In this document: positions 23,948 through 35,755 of the stretch, one piece after another
Layout: each line of letters opens with the position of its first letter
How positions within the stretch are numbered: the first letter of the stretch is position 1
NCBI GenBank assembly: GCA_029747015.1
Contig: JAKOGI010001966.1
Coordinates: 51,001-115,000, forward strand
Source: Carnegiea gigantea
Taxonomy: Eukaryota; Streptophyta; Magnoliopsida; Caryophyllales; Cactaceae
Reading direction: 5' to 3'
DNA: 64,000 nt
Notes under the pieces: generated by a model
What the model was told of the DNA's origin: nothing
Database searches by the model: none
Seen by the model: only the letters and a program-made list of their open reading frames with translations
Position numbers and translations under genes: made by a program

Positions 23948-24853
23948 CTACTCATGAAATATTACATCACGACTAATGAAAATATTTTCGGTTTCTAAAT
24001 CACAAATCTTCCATCCCTTTTTCCCAAAGAGATATCCCATAAATATGCATATCCGACTTCCAGATTCAAACTTATCTTTGAGCCTTTGAAGATAATATGC
24101 ATAACACAATGGCCCAAAAACTCGCAAATGATCATAATTGAGTTTCATATTGAAAAGCATCTCATAAGGAGCTCTCCATTTAAGAACAGCAGTAGGTGTT
24201 CTATTAATTAATTAGGCAGCAGTCAAAACACACTCCCCCTAAAATTCCAAAAGCATATGAGCTTGGAGTTTTAGGGCTCTTGCTACATTAAGAATGTGAC
24301 GATTTTTTCGTTCAACCCCACCATTTTGTTAAGGACTGTCTACGCAACTTGTTTCATGAATAATTCCATTATCCCTACAAAACCTTTTCATAGGTTTAGA
24401 TGTAAATTCAGCACTGTGATCACTCCTAAGAATTTTGACTTTGTCTTTAAATTGTGTGTTAGCCATAGCACAAAAATCCATTAAGATTTGTAAGGCCTCA
24501 CTCTTCTAAATAGACCCAAACACTGCAGCTAGCATCATCAATTACGGTTAGAAAATATTGAGCACAGAAAACGATTTGACATAATATACATCCCATATGT
24601 CACAGTAAATCAAAACAATTTATCACTTTATTGTCACTAATGGGAAAAGGCATACGTGCTTGTTTAGCCCTTAAACACGCATCAGATAAATCACTCTTAC
24701 TCCTACTGCTACCAATACTAGAAAATTTTAATAAAGCTTGTCTTGAGCAATGCCCTACTTTACAATGCCATGTATCATAAGAAAGCACCTTATTGACTTG
24801 CAGTCTTGTCTGCGATGAATTCTTCAAGTAATAGACCTCTCTTCTTGACTCAC
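23948..24853 (-). pseudogene. Integrase of the Copia element
   Basis: The zinc-binding pre-integrase region reads TWHCKVGHCSRQALLKF with Cys further on (24650-24790). The core follows: MDFCAMANTQFKDKVKILRSD at about 24420-24480, then DNGIIHETSCVDSP and VERKNRHILNVARAL at about 24290-24360, where the catalytic Glu of the DDE triad lies. LINRTPTAVLKW and FGPLCYAYY complete it, down to 23948. In-frame stops at about 24510, 24330 and 24210 disable it. Confidence 0.8.
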
Positions 24854-25249
24854 TCACTTCAATCGGGCTTCTAAAGTAAGGTCCTGTATCAAACACAACT
24901 CGTTAGTAAAGGTTACATTGTAATGATTTTCTTTAACTAATTGTGCTATAGAAATCAAGCTATAATTTAATCTCGGAATGTAGAGAACATGATTTAGTTT
25001 CGACTTTGAATTCAAGTGAATAGACCCCTGCTTTATAGCCATGGTCACGGTTCCATTTGGTAGTTCAATCGAAGTTGGTTTCAAATCACAAACATCACAT
25101 AATGAACCCAAGAAACCTACTATATGGTACGATGCCTTAAAGTCGAGTAGCCAAATATCCTTACCTGACAGCTTTTTGTAACCAAACTTAGGAGTCTCGA
25201 TGAGACTCAACAGTTGTTGTACCTGCTCAGGGGTGAATGCACCCTTCAC
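24854..25249 (-). pseudogene. Aspartic protease of the Copia element
   Basis: An open run of 131 codons has WLLDFKASYHIVG (about 25110-25150) in the place of the Copia active site W-x-x-DSGAS/T-x-H. The Asp is kept but the following Ser-Gly is Phe-Lys, so catalysis is unlikely. VLYIPRLNYSLISIAQL (about 24950-25000) is the standard downstream motif. Confidence 0.75.
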
Positions 25250-25629
25250 TAGTACCTAGCCGTCCTCAGCTGTCGCTGTAGGCTCGATATTCGCTGGGCT
25301 GCATTGGCTGATTCTTGGCTTTGCCCTCATCTAGCGCTGCTTCAACCGCCTCCTCGACCGCCGCGGCTCCTTCCTCTTCCACCTTCCCTCCACGACTATT
25401 CTATCCTGCCAAATAGCCGATTAACCCAAAACAGTTTGCTTCCTCGTGCTTGGTCTTCCCACAGTGCCTGCAGTTTATTCTATCTCCTTGCATTGCACTC
25501 CGTCAAGCTATATCGGATACGGCAAAGGCATCTATGTTCTTGGGCTTGAGGTCACGATCAGCCATCACACGTTTGTGATTTTCCTCCTAGTGTGCCATAT
25601 TATAAATTTTGTCTATCGAAGGTAAGGGA

Positions 25630-26260
25630 TCGGATCTAGCACAAAAATTTGGCTTTGCACATTCGAATACAAATCATCATCTAGGGCCATCAAATGTTAA
25701 TGGACATTGTCTTCCTCCATGAATTTTTTTATCTTAGTTGTGGCTCCATAGGTATACAATGGGATCTTCACATAGTCATCAAGCTCATTCCATAATCCAA
25801 TGAGCTTTGAGAAGAAATCAACTACATCTTGTTTGTTCTGCTTACAAGGTGCAATTTTCTCTTTAATTCTATAGATCCTTGGTATGTTTGGCACCGCATA
25901 CCTCTTTTGAATGTTTTCCCACAGGTCTTGGGCATTGTCGACGTAGGTTAAGCTCTTGTGAAGCCTAGGGTTGATTACACTCATGATCCATGACACTAAC
26001 ATTTAATTCACCATCTCCCAAGCGTTACCTTCTTCCATAATCTCTCCATCCTTATTGTTTGGTTTAGTGATTGAACCATCAATGAATCTTAGTTTATTTT
26101 GGGATTTCAATGATGTTACAACTGCCTTTTCCCACAAATCATAATTCTTTCCATTAAATTTTATTGTGGTTATAATAGCCCCTGGAGAATTCAAAGGATG
26201 GAGAAAGTAGGGAGATCGGGTTTCTGTGACAAAGGGTTGATCTTTGCTGTCTTTAGTCAT
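25630..26260 (-). pseudogene. Gag of the Copia element (Ale/Retrofit type)
   Basis: It begins MTKDSKDQPF at 26260, followed by SPGAIITTIKFNGKNYDLWE and NKLRFIDGSITKPN (the DUF4219-like N-terminus). After a stop at about 26001 comes MLVSWIMSVINPRLHKSLTY, then DLWENIQKRYAVPNIPRIY and FFSKLIGLWNELDDYVKIP. About five codon positions carry stops or frameshifts. The order Gag, protease, integrase, reverse transcriptase on the minus strand is diagnostic of Copia. Confidence 0.8.
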
Positions 26261-26281
26261 TGTGAGACTATGAGCATGGTG

Positions 26282-26505
26282 GCTTTGATATTATGAAACA
26301 AATTAGGTAGAATCACTGGAGAAGCGAGCTAAGTTGATACAATGAAAAATATTCTCCTCAATCTGATTTCACATGGCCATGTGTCATGGCCTTGAAACTA
26401 CAAGGCAATTACAAAAGTTTATTTTGAGTACATCACCAACTCTCTAACCCTAACTTGCTCTCCAACTAGCCGAAGGTCTTTCACAAAATAGAAACAAATA
26501 TTAAC
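26282..26505 (-). repeat. Primer site and short 5' LTR of the Copia element
   Basis: The minus strand of 26282-26293 reads TAATATCAAAGC, a decayed TGGTATCAGAGC primer site, preceded on that strand by an LTR ending ATTTGTTTCA at 26294. The LTR is about 200 bp. Its outer edge is placed between 26496 (TGTTTC) and 26518 (TGTAAT) and is uncertain. Beyond it begins the ORF1 of an L1 element, so this Copia inserted into that LINE. Confidence 0.45.
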
Positions 26506-26513
26506 ATATAGTA

Positions 26514-27711
26514 TTACAATATTATTTCCTTAATAAGCACTCCTTCCTTTTTTACTGTTTCCCGAATGGTCGGGTCGGGTCTCACTAGCTTCGGCACTTT
26601 GTGGGTTTTGATTTGGTCGATTCTTCTCTTTGGAGCCATATTGTTTGGCTTGGGGTTCTTCTTACGGATGGGTTTCTTCATTAGCATCCAAGCACCAAAC
26701 TCCTCCATGTTGTCCATGGGGGTAGCCTTTGTTGGATCGTTATGGCTAGCTTTCTCTTGCACCGCAGGGTTTAGACTTTTTTTGAAGGGTGTGAAGGGCA
26801 ATGCTCCTCTTGGTGCCCTACCTTGCCAGACGTGAAGCACATGAACTTTATTCCTTCATATTGTATTCTACAAACATGACCTCATAGTCCGAATTTTGAT
26901 AGTAATGGCTTAGAAAGCTCCACTTCTACGCTTAACCTTGAAAGTCGACCTCGATCCACAATAGCTTGGTTAGATCAATTCTAAGTACTCGGCCAACTTT
27001 TTTCCTATCATCTCCAAAAATTCCATGTCAAAGTATTCGATGCTAATATTGGGAATATGGATCCAAGCAGTCAAAAATCTTATGGGTGCTTCATCAGGCA
27101 AAAAATTTGGTACCCATCTACGTATAGTGAGATAATTATCCCCTATTAACCAAGACCCCTATTCAAGACATGACAACAGTCACCCATATTGGTAAATCTA
27201 GTGATATAATAATCACGTCTGTATCAAAGAGAAATCACCTTGCAGTTTCCATTTTTCTTTGAGGCATCTTTGCAAGCTTAAAAAACCTACACCTTTCTCA
27301 AACATCTTGATAATTAACGCATTCTTCCAGGTTGCCTGAATCTATGCTTTTTTCTCTTTTGCTAACTCAATCATAGGAGATTTGAGATCTTCCTCTCTGT
27401 GTGAGTCTTACTCATCATCATCCGACGTGCAATCCTCATCGCCATCCACATTCCAAACAGCAGGGAATATGGTGAAAAAACCATATTGGGATTGTTCTTC
27501 TTTAAAGTATCCCTAAAAGAGATTTCAGTGGGTAGTTGAGCACTCATCGGTGCTTCCCTATGATGATCTTCTTCCCCACCTGTTTCCAGTTCCATGAAGC
27601 CTACATCTTCTTCTTATGCGGTTGCATCTTTGCATTTCGGTGAACTTTTTTATTTGAATGATTGACAAGGTGAAGCTCCTGTGAGGAGAGCGCGTTTTCT
27701 CTCAGGGCCAT
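26514..27711 (-). pseudogene. ORF1 of a plant L1-type LINE (DUF4283 and zinc knuckle)
   Basis: The likely start is the ATG at 27711 (MALRENALSSQ). Downstream are EISFRDTLKKNNPNMVF at about 27480-27530, WKNALIIKMFEKGVGFL (about 27290-27340), GSWLIGDNYLTIRRWVPNFL at about 27100-27160, LTAWIHIPNISIEYFDMEF and IGKKVGRVLRID (about 26980-27080). A zinc-knuckle segment follows (FMCFTSGKVGHQEEHC, about 26810-26860), where the second Cys is Ser, then a basic tail to 26514. This is the RNA-binding ORF1p of plant L1 elements. Stops at about 27180-27220 and 26930 break it. ORF2 is not seen next to it; the Copia LTR interrupts first. Confidence 0.8.
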
Positions 27712-28225
27712 CTTTTTTACTTGTTCTCTCTATGTATGCGTGTGGGAGGGGGGGGGTTTGAAATTGTCTCGCAAGTTGCCATTAACTGCTGTAAGCTGAG
27801 TTTGTTGCTATTAATCAATTAAAAGATAATGCGAGACTAACTAAATGACGCGAATAATTTTAGAGCAATACAATATCTACTTGTACATAAGCATTCACAT
27901 AAAATTAATTTTAGAGCAAATTAAAAGTTTAGATTCAATTGTTAGAATAATGTGATTTTTATATAATCAAGTGGTTTTTCATTTCATAACATTATTTTAA
28001 AAGAAGAAATTAAACTATAAAATATTAATAAAGGTTTTACATAAGCATTCACTTAAAATTTATGAGAAAGTTCGCTTATGAAATTGAAATTTATCATGGA
28101 CCGTACAATGTATGGATTCTAAATTAGTTTTAGCCAAAATGCTAATAATTTGGGTTGAATTGTTAAGAATGCGTGCTTCTGATGTGGATCTTCAATCCAT
28201 GGGCCCTTTCATATCACTTTACGTA
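27712..28225. other. LINE leader and AT-rich non-coding DNA
   Basis: The first 50 bases past the ORF1 start hold a G-run (27749-27757) on the plus strand and may be the LINE 5' leader. The rest is AT-rich without recognisable coding content. Confidence 0.4.
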
Positions 28226-28606
28226 GGGATGGAAAAATTACAAGATTCAAGTCGATTTGGGTCCAGATAAATCGAACATTTGGATACAAACTTCATATTC
28301 GAATCTTATTTGGATTATAAATTGGACATTCTGGTCAGATCCGTTTGGTGTTAGACTCCGATTGTATGAATGTACAAATTTGTGATGTGACTTTTGGACA
28401 TTCTATCCAGAATTGTGTGTGACAAACTCGGATCCGATTTTTCAATGTCCGGTCTCGATTATTCGAAGTTGTTTTTATTAAACATTCTACAGAATTTGTA
28501 CCAAAATTACACATAAACCTAATAGTCAATATCCGAACTCGGTTGTCTAATTGTCTGAATTTATCCGAACATAAAATGGCCCAAAAATTTGGACTACCCA
28601 AACCCA
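28226..28606. repeat. Dispersed repeat rich in TTCGAA / TCCGAAC, copy 2
   Basis: This is similar to 22746-23105 in the same orientation over about 370 bases. It starts TAGGGATGGAAAAATT, which looks like a hAT-type terminus. A related-looking block with many GGATAA / TCCGAT phrases follows at 28800-29060. Confidence 0.5.
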
Positions 28607-28799
28607 AATCAATTCCTTAGATATAATTGGTACTATTGCAATTTTGGGATTCCACCCCCCCAAAAAAAAGAAAAACCCACGAAGGTTCAAATCTTGGGAC
28701 TGATGTCTCTTTATAGCCGGGGCATCCAGCAGCCTACACCTTGTGCCTGGTGTAGTAATTGTGCTCTTCATACCTGTTTCTCATTAGTAATCCGGATAA

Positions 28800-29060
28800 A
28801 AATTTAGGTGCATGTCAAACTTGGGTTGGATAAAGTGGACAATATAAAAAATGAGACAAGCAATTGATATTCGATACCCGATTTTTCAAGTCGGATAATT
28901 TGGACAAGGTTAAATTTGGGTAATAAAAATCGGTTTCGGTCAATAGAAATATGAAAAAAGTTATATCCAGATTTAAAATTGGAACGAAAAATTCATAAAC
29001 TTATCCGATTTTTTCGGGCCGGATAAATTCGAATATTCGGATTGGATAAATTTTTGCTAG
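28800..29060. repeat. Companion block of GGATAAATTCG-type short repeats
   Basis: GGATAA, CCGATTTTT and TTCGGAT recur here in both orientations. With 28226-28606 it may form the two subterminal ends of one hAT-like non-autonomous element, but no matching 8-bp duplication is seen. Confidence 0.3.
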
Positions 29061-31740
29061 TGCCTGTTACTATGCAATTTGTTATAGTCATGTTAAAGGG
29101 ACTTCGTGAGTGTGCTACATACATCTCTCACGCAGGCAAAACAAAAGAAGGTTTATTGGGCATATTTGCTTCTTTTTTTTTTTTTGATAGAAAAAGAGCA
29201 AGGGAGCTGGACTTAACTCCATCCCTACCAAAATCATAAGATTTATTCCATGCCTTTGATAATAGTAACTTAACAAAAGTCTAATCTCAAGACTTCAAGT
29301 TATTATATTAGACACACGTGTATATTTATTTGTCAATCCGGACTCGTTGCCTTTGCAAGTCTTAATAATGGGTCCAAAAGACTTGCAAAGGCAACCCACT
29401 GTAAACCCAAAGTCCAACTATTAAAACTTGGACATCTCAACCTCTAAACAAGGTTCATACATGAAAATATTTTCATATTTTCATACAAGTCCAACTTGAA
29501 ATTATAGTCATAATTTCAAGTAGCGAACTTAAAAACATATTTCATCACCATATAAGCATAGGTTACCCCCACTGTTTACTCTAACCTAGAGTAAATAATT
29601 ATAGGTCATTCACATGAAATTTCTAAGTTATATATATTAATGGACTAATGTAAATACTTACTAATTTGCATTCCACACATATCTATCTTTTTATTCTCTT
29701 ATGACCATATTAAAAGTCTCATGGTCATAAACACGTCCAAAAACTAAATTTATATACTTAGACTACTACCATCTGTACTAAAATATTTCAACAAGCCCAT
29801 TATGTGGACTTTCATATTGTATACTAAAACCTTTGAAATAAGTGAAACACCACATTGATTTTCATTAAGGATGAAATAATTATTCTTCCAAATTCAATTC
29901 TCAAAAAATGGAGTGAATAACATCCAAATATTCAAAATAAAAATATAGACATTTAGAAATCCTGCTAAAATATGCCTTAACAAGTCCAACAAAAATATCC
30001 ATGGACTTATACATATATTTTAATAAACTAGAATTACTTAGAAAAAAATAAATAATGTTCCACATTTATTTTTATCAAGGAAGAATATTTATGCTTACAT
30101 TCACAATAATCGTTAACTCATAAACTACTTTAATTTCATGAACCATAAATATCATGTGATATTTTGTCCAAATGACATTATATCCAGCTAAATACATGGA
30201 TGTCTATTTTTCTTTACACAAAAATTTGAGAATAGCATACTCCCATCAAGGATAAATACTTTAATCTTCGAAGAGAAATTGAACAAAGTTATATATGCAT
30301 ACTCATATATCTACATGCATAATCAATCCAACCATAGTACCGCAACCATAATACATATGGTCAAAATAACCCCTCAAATTTGGATTAGTCCCTTTACGAA
30401 CAAACAATTATCAAATTGAGTAGTTAACTTCTCATGTGATCATAATCATAGCATTTGCAATTCAGGATTTTGCAAATTGCCCAGTCAACAAGATAAAGAA
30501 CATGCATGATCATATAATCACCACCACACAAACTTTGATAACAACGATCAGTCCGACCACATAAAACAAACAGGAGTCACTTGATAGTAACTGCCAGACA
30601 AATTCATCATATCCAACTCAAATGCAAAAGAGAACGAAAGCATTAACGGAAAAGTAATACTTATCTCTTCAATTGTCTTGGCCAGTTCCGTATGTCTAAT
30701 TGTATCACTATGCATAAATTCAGTTATCAACAACTCATGTTGAAAAGTATAGTTGTATGTATACATGGTTTTTTACGTATGATTTCTACATTATAGCCAT
30801 AACAAGTTCAAAATAAATAATATATATTCATGGACTCTTGTAAAGCGACTGAACTACACATGGCTGTACAAAAACTATAACATAATTATAGTTCTCTCTA
30901 GATGATGGACATAAAAATTCGGTTTGATGGTTATAGAGTCTTTAGGAAAAGAACAATTACACATGGCTGCACAAAAACTATTAATGTACTTTATTGTTGT
31001 TAACTACATCAAGAGAAACAACTACTCATCCCTTTGAAGAACATGTCTTTGTTTCCATCAAACCTTCTATTTGACATAAAAAATAATATGCTTCTTTGTG
31101 TCTGATGAAATGGAGTCTTTACATTGTTGGTATAAAAATTTGGTTTAATGGATATAGACATCAGTTTGTCATAGACAAACTCAAAGCTAAATTAACTGAA
31201 TTTCTATACAAGTGTAACTGTTCTTTTTCTAAAGACTCTATTCGCCCCCACGTGAAATAGGATTGCCCGAATAGGTCTTTGGGATACAAAGAAGTATCCC
31301 TTATCCGCGTGTTGCACTCACAAAGATAGGACCTTAAGGATCCAAGACATAACAGAAATTCAAGGAATTATAATGTTAGTATAATCTCTTGATCATGTCC
31401 TAACAAAGCATGTCATTCACATGTCACAATGTCACATATTTATAGAGATATTCATACCTTTTCATGAAAGGATAACATTCTTTCATAAATATCACCTCAA
31501 ATGGGCATATCGCTTCATAAATACACCTTTTAATTAAAAAATGTAAGTTAATTAATCATCCAAACTAACTCGTACCTCTTTATAAATAATTAATGAAATT
31601 AATTATTTTTCAAATGGCACATTATAATAATTAATTATAAAAATAATTAATTATCATTTAGGTATAACTTAAAAATATATTTCCATAACTATTTAATTAA
31701 AATAATTATTTTATTAAATTGTCATTTTTATGGAAATTAC
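29061..31740. other. AT-rich non-coding stretch, possibly an LTR with a minus-strand TATA box
   Basis: No coding homology is seen on either strand. Features are a 13-T run at about 29171-29183, an ACACATGGCTG(T/C)ACAAAAACTA direct repeat at about 30852 and 30960, and an inverted pair AGAGTCTTTAGGAAAAGAACA (about 30936) / TGTTCTTTTTCTAAAGACTCT (about 31210). A TATAAATATG string lies on the minus strand at about 31435-31445. The stretch after 31500 is very AT-rich. Confidence 0.4.
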
Positions 31741-31881
31741 TCCATGAAGAGCTCCGTCAACATGGGTATCCCGAGTGGCCGAGTCCCCGATTTCTTTTTC
31801 TATTTTTGAGTGTGGGTTTAGAATTTCTTTTTTCCGGGTTTTTTTGGGAGGGGGGGATGGGGCATAGGGGGGTTGACTAAC

Positions 31882-31959
31882 CATCAACGACAGGTTGGTT
31901 GTCGGTTTAAGCTTATCTATGGGCATCGCTAACTGCAACCTGCCACGAGCCAAATAAAC
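31882..31959 (-). pseudogene. ABCI-like relic, exon 6
   Basis: The acceptor TTCTCAG is followed by 26 codons (VYLARGRLQLAMPIDKLK to NLSLM) and the donor GTTAGT. This is the strand following the D-loop/H-loop in ABCI19-21 proteins. It is still open. Further exons encoding the charged C-terminal tail would lie below 31882; I could not find them. Confidence 0.8.
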
Positions 31960-32050
31960 CTGAGAAGAGAAGTTCAGTTGTGTAATATCGAACAGAAGGA
32001 GAAAAGTTAATCGATGAAAAGACAGGAAAATATCAACCAATAGAGCCTAC

Positions 32051-32099
32051 GGTATGTATTGGCCAGTTCTCAAGTCCATCAAATATGTGTTGCGTGGAT
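32051..32099 (-). pseudogene. ABCI-like relic, Walker B exon, third piece
   Basis: This continues from 36445 across the hAT insertion (the 8-bp duplication is counted twice). It encodes the end of the H-loop region, ATHI, then after a loss of two T residues DGLENWPIHT, and the donor GTAGGC. Across the insertion the codons ATC ATC CAC GCA join cleanly. Confidence 0.85.
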
Positions 32100-32119
32100 T
32101 AGGGGTCTGCAGAAACATC

Positions 32120-32290
32120 CGAAACCAAGAACCGAACCGAAAAACCGATCAAAAAAACCGGTTAACCGAAGTAAAATTTGTAAAATAAACGGTTCGGTTA
32201 GCCGAACCGGAAAAAAAATCGGTTAACAGTTCGGTTACGGATCGGCCGGTCCAGCAAATTCGGTTAACTGCGGCTAACCGAAAATCGAAA
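32120..32290. repeat. Left subterminal repeat array of the hAT element
   Basis: AACCGAA, CGGTTAACCG and CGGTTCGG recur in both orientations. Arrays like this near hAT ends are transposase binding sites. Confidence 0.7.
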
Positions 32291-33326
32291 ATTAATTTTT
32301 ATTATTTTTATTTTTTTGAGTATAAAAGGCAAAAAAAAAAAACCCTAACACTCTCGTCTACGTCTCCCTACCCACTTACCTAGTACCCACCTCCACTCCA
32401 CTCGGCCACTCCAGCTTCCCCTTCCCCTCCAGACGCACTCCCACTCCCCCAGACACACGCCTGACGCCACTACGCCGGCGTCCGGCTACCCGTTCGGCTT
32501 CCATTCTAGACTTCTGGCCAGTTCTCAGTTCTCAAATCTCACTCTCCTCTTCGAATCTCCCAGGCTTCGCCGCTTCGAGACTTCGAGTACTTCCAGAGTT
32601 ACAGTTCGAGACTTCGGCTTATCGGCTACCTCCCAGACGTTTTCGAATCGCCGGCCGGCCAGTTCTCACTTTCCAGATCGATGGCCAGCACTTCCAGATC
32701 AAGCGTTCCAGGCTGGTTGCTTTGATTTCTTCTCCAAACCTTTAAACATTGGCCGAATTCTCAGATCTAAAAGGGGTTTTACGACGTTTTATGGGTTTCT
32801 TTCAGAGTTCGTTTTCCAGCTAGCTTTGTTTTCCGGCAACGTTTGCGACTAGCTTCAGCCTGTAGGGTTTTGAGTTCCTAACTCTCAGATCTGGATTTTG
32901 GTATTGGTAACTCTCATATTTTCGATCTCTGATTTGACTTTCGATTAATTGGGCTGCTGTTTGGGTTTACTGCGTGTACAATTTGTTTTGATTAATATGG
33001 TTTAAATTTGTTTCGATTTGGGTTTAAATTTGTTTCGATTTGTGGTAAATTTGTTTCGATTGGTTTTGCATCTCTACTTGTACAATTTGTTTTGATTTGG
33101 GTTTAAATCTGTTTCGATTTGGGGTAAGTTTCCTTCGATTTGTTTTGCATCTCTGCTTGTACAATTTCTAGGCAGAGAATTCTCTTTGTTTTGTTCATTT
33201 TATTGGAGTGTGTTGATTGGCATGTCTGGTTGGCACTTCACAGATTATTGTCTCTGTGGAATGTGGACTGTGTTATTGTTCTTTGCGTGCTGATTAGCAT
33301 GTCTGTCTGCCTGATTCAGGGACTAA
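32291..33326 (+). other. Leader of the hAT transposase gene with an internal repeat
   Basis: 32340-32720 is rich in C and T (CTCC, CACTCC) like a plant 5' leader. 32985-33175 contains the phrase GGTTTAAATTTGTTTCGATTT several times, and a longer unit ending TTTTGCATCTCT(A/G)CTTGTACAATTT twice. CTGATTCAG just before the ATG suits a splice acceptor, so an intron in the leader is likely. Confidence 0.5.
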
Positions 33327-35512
33327 ATGTTTTCAACCTCTAGTAACGACACGGATAATATTCATGTGAGCATAAGTGATGGTGAAAGTGAGAGTGAAGA
33401 GACTGACATAGAGATAGAGGAGGAGCCTGAGCTTAAGCCTGAGCCGAAACAACAAGAAGTGCTACGAAAGAAGATTAAAAAAGTGCATAGAAAGTAGGGA
33501 ACTACTACTGCTTGTAAGCCACCTCGGCCTGGCATTAGTGGTACTAAGAGAAAATCTGAACATTAGGCTCATTTTCATGACACAACTAATGCTCGGGTTG
33601 TCAAATGCAAATATTGCGGTAAGTTGATCCGTGCCTCCTCTCAAAATGGAACTAGTGCCTTCAAAAATCATTTGGAAAGGTGTAAAAAGTATCCTGCTAA
33701 CTTGGATAAGAAGCAAAAGCTGATTGACTTTGATACTAAGACAATTGCTAATGAAGATGGGCCTGTGCAAACTGTTTCTGTCCCTAAGTGTTGGCAGTTT
33801 GATCATGATGTTAGTAGGAAAGCACTTGCTAGAATGGTTATTGTGGATAAGTTGCCTTTCATACATGTTGAACGGGAAGGTTTTCGTGAATTTTGCAAAA
33901 CTACGCATCCTGATTTTGTTGTCCCCTCAAGGTACACAATCGCTAGAGATTGTTATGCACTCTTTACTGATCAAAGGAAGAAGTTGAAAAGTTTCTTTCA
34001 AAAATTGTCCTCAAGGATCTGTTTTACTACTGATACTTGGACTTCGGGTCAAAACTCAAGTTACATGTGTCTTACTGCTTATTTTATTGATGATAATTGG
34101 AATTTGCATAAGAGGATAATAAATTTTTGTCCTGTTGCCGGCCATTCTGGGGAACTTATTGGGAGGGTGGTTGAGAAGTGCTTGGTTGAATGGGACTTGA
34201 AAAAAATTCTGACCATTACCGTTGATAATGCAAGCTCCAATGATGTAGCCATTCAATATTTGAAAAGGAGACTTAACCATTAGGGAGGGACGATTTTGGA
34301 TGGCAATTACTTGCATATGAGACGTGCTGCACATATCTTGAATCTTGTTGTGAAAGATGGATTGAAAAATCTTGATCCATCGATAGTTAAAGTTCATGGT
34401 GTTGTGAGATTTGTAAGGTCTTCCCCTGCAAGACTTCAAAAGTTTAAGGCTTGTGTTGAAGAGGAAAACATTGAATCCAAAAGTTTTGTTTGTTTGAATA
34501 TTGAAACTAGATGAAATTCCACTTACTTAATGCTTGATTGTGCCTCCAAGTTTAGAAAAGCATTTAGTAATTTGGAATCTAAGGGTGGTCTTTTTGTTAA
34601 AGAACTGGAAAGTATGGTGGTCCACCAACTGAATATGATTGGAATAGAATCGAAGCATTCTTACCCTTCTTGAAAATCTTTTATGAAACAAATTTGAAGT
34701 TATCTGGGTGTCTCCATGTGACGGGTAACACTTATGTGCCTCGAATCTATGGAGTTGGTTATGTGATATCTACTTATTGTGACAATAAGAATGAGTACAT
34801 TAGAAGCATGGCACATACAATGAAGGCTAAATATGACAATTATTGGGCAAATGTTGATAATATCAACATTTTGTTGTTCATTGCCTTAGTACTTGGCCCA
34901 AGACACAAGTTAGATTATGTTGAATGGCTTGTTAGGACCAACTATGATGTGGAAAGTGCTAATATGTTGTTCCTCAAGATCAAAGTCACTTTAAGGTCCA
35001 TATTTGACTTCTATGCATCTTCTCTTCCTCGGCCAAAGAGGAAAATAGAAGGATTGAGTTGTGTTAGTGCTCCTTCAGCATCTAGTGTTCCTTCTAATGA
35101 GTTGGTGTTGGATGTGAATCAACTTTTGAGTATGAAGTACAAGAAAGAAAAGGGAACTCTAGAAAGTGAGAAGAACAGTGAGCTTGACAAATAGTTTTGT
35201 GATGAATGTGAGCAAAATGATGAGACATTTGAAATTTTGCAACTTTGGAAAGATCAAAAGAAGAGATGTCCTATTCTTACCATGATGGCACGGGACGTGC
35301 TTGCTATGCCGGTTTCTACAGTTGCTTCCGAGTCCGCCTTTAGCATCGAAGGCCGTGTTCTTGACTCTTTCCGCACTTCCCTAATTCCTAGAATAGTGGA
35401 AGCTCTCATTTGTGCTCAAGATTGGTTACGCAAGTCATATGGCGCTCTTATATTGGAAGAGAACTTTCTTGAATTGGAGGATTTGGAGAATAGTACGCTT
35501 TCTTGTTCTTAG
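33327..35512 (+). pseudogene. hAT transposase (BED zinc finger, RNase H-like core, hAT dimerisation domain)
   Basis: The ATG at 33327 opens an acidic N-terminus, then a BED finger (CKYCGKLI..HLERC, about 33606-33685). The hAT core follows (33690-35190) with CFTTDTWTS (first catalytic Asp, about 34023-34050), TVDNASSND (about 34220-34245) and RRAAHILNLVV. DFYAS and the C-terminal dimerisation domain (PILTMMARDVLAMPVSTVAS, ESAFS, about 35270-35350) end at 35512. About 700 codons is normal for the family. Premature stops lie at 33496, 33565, 34281, 34512 and 35192, and there is a frameshift near 34615. At least three stops stand where Trp is expected (TGG to TAG or TGA), as if from cytosine deamination. 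It would have cut and pasted the element. Confidence 0.9.
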
Positions 35513-35755
35513 TATACTTGTATTTATGTATTTAATCATATTAACTATTGATTTTGTTGCTCTTATTAATTATTATTATATGTGTAGTCATAAACTTATT
35601 TTGTCACTTTTAACTTTAGGTTTCCATGGCTTGATAATGGAGCAACCTACAATTGCTATAGATGAGTCAATGGTTCCATCGGATGACATATGAGTTGGAG
35701 CTTGTTGGATGCTACTTTGTTGTTCTTTAATTTATGGTTTAGACATCTTATGTAT

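Noticed and set aside
26566..26835. Plus-strand open frame with hydrophobic segments
   Set aside because: It is the complement of the L1 ORF1 C-terminal part, whose minus-strand reading has recognisable family motifs.
29061..31740. Endogenous pararetrovirus remnant
   Set aside because: No movement protein, coat protein or reverse transcriptase motifs on either strand; only AT-rich DNA.
33462..33908. Minus-strand open frame of 148 codons
   Set aside because: It lies wholly over the hAT transposase, which is read on the plus strand with clear motifs.
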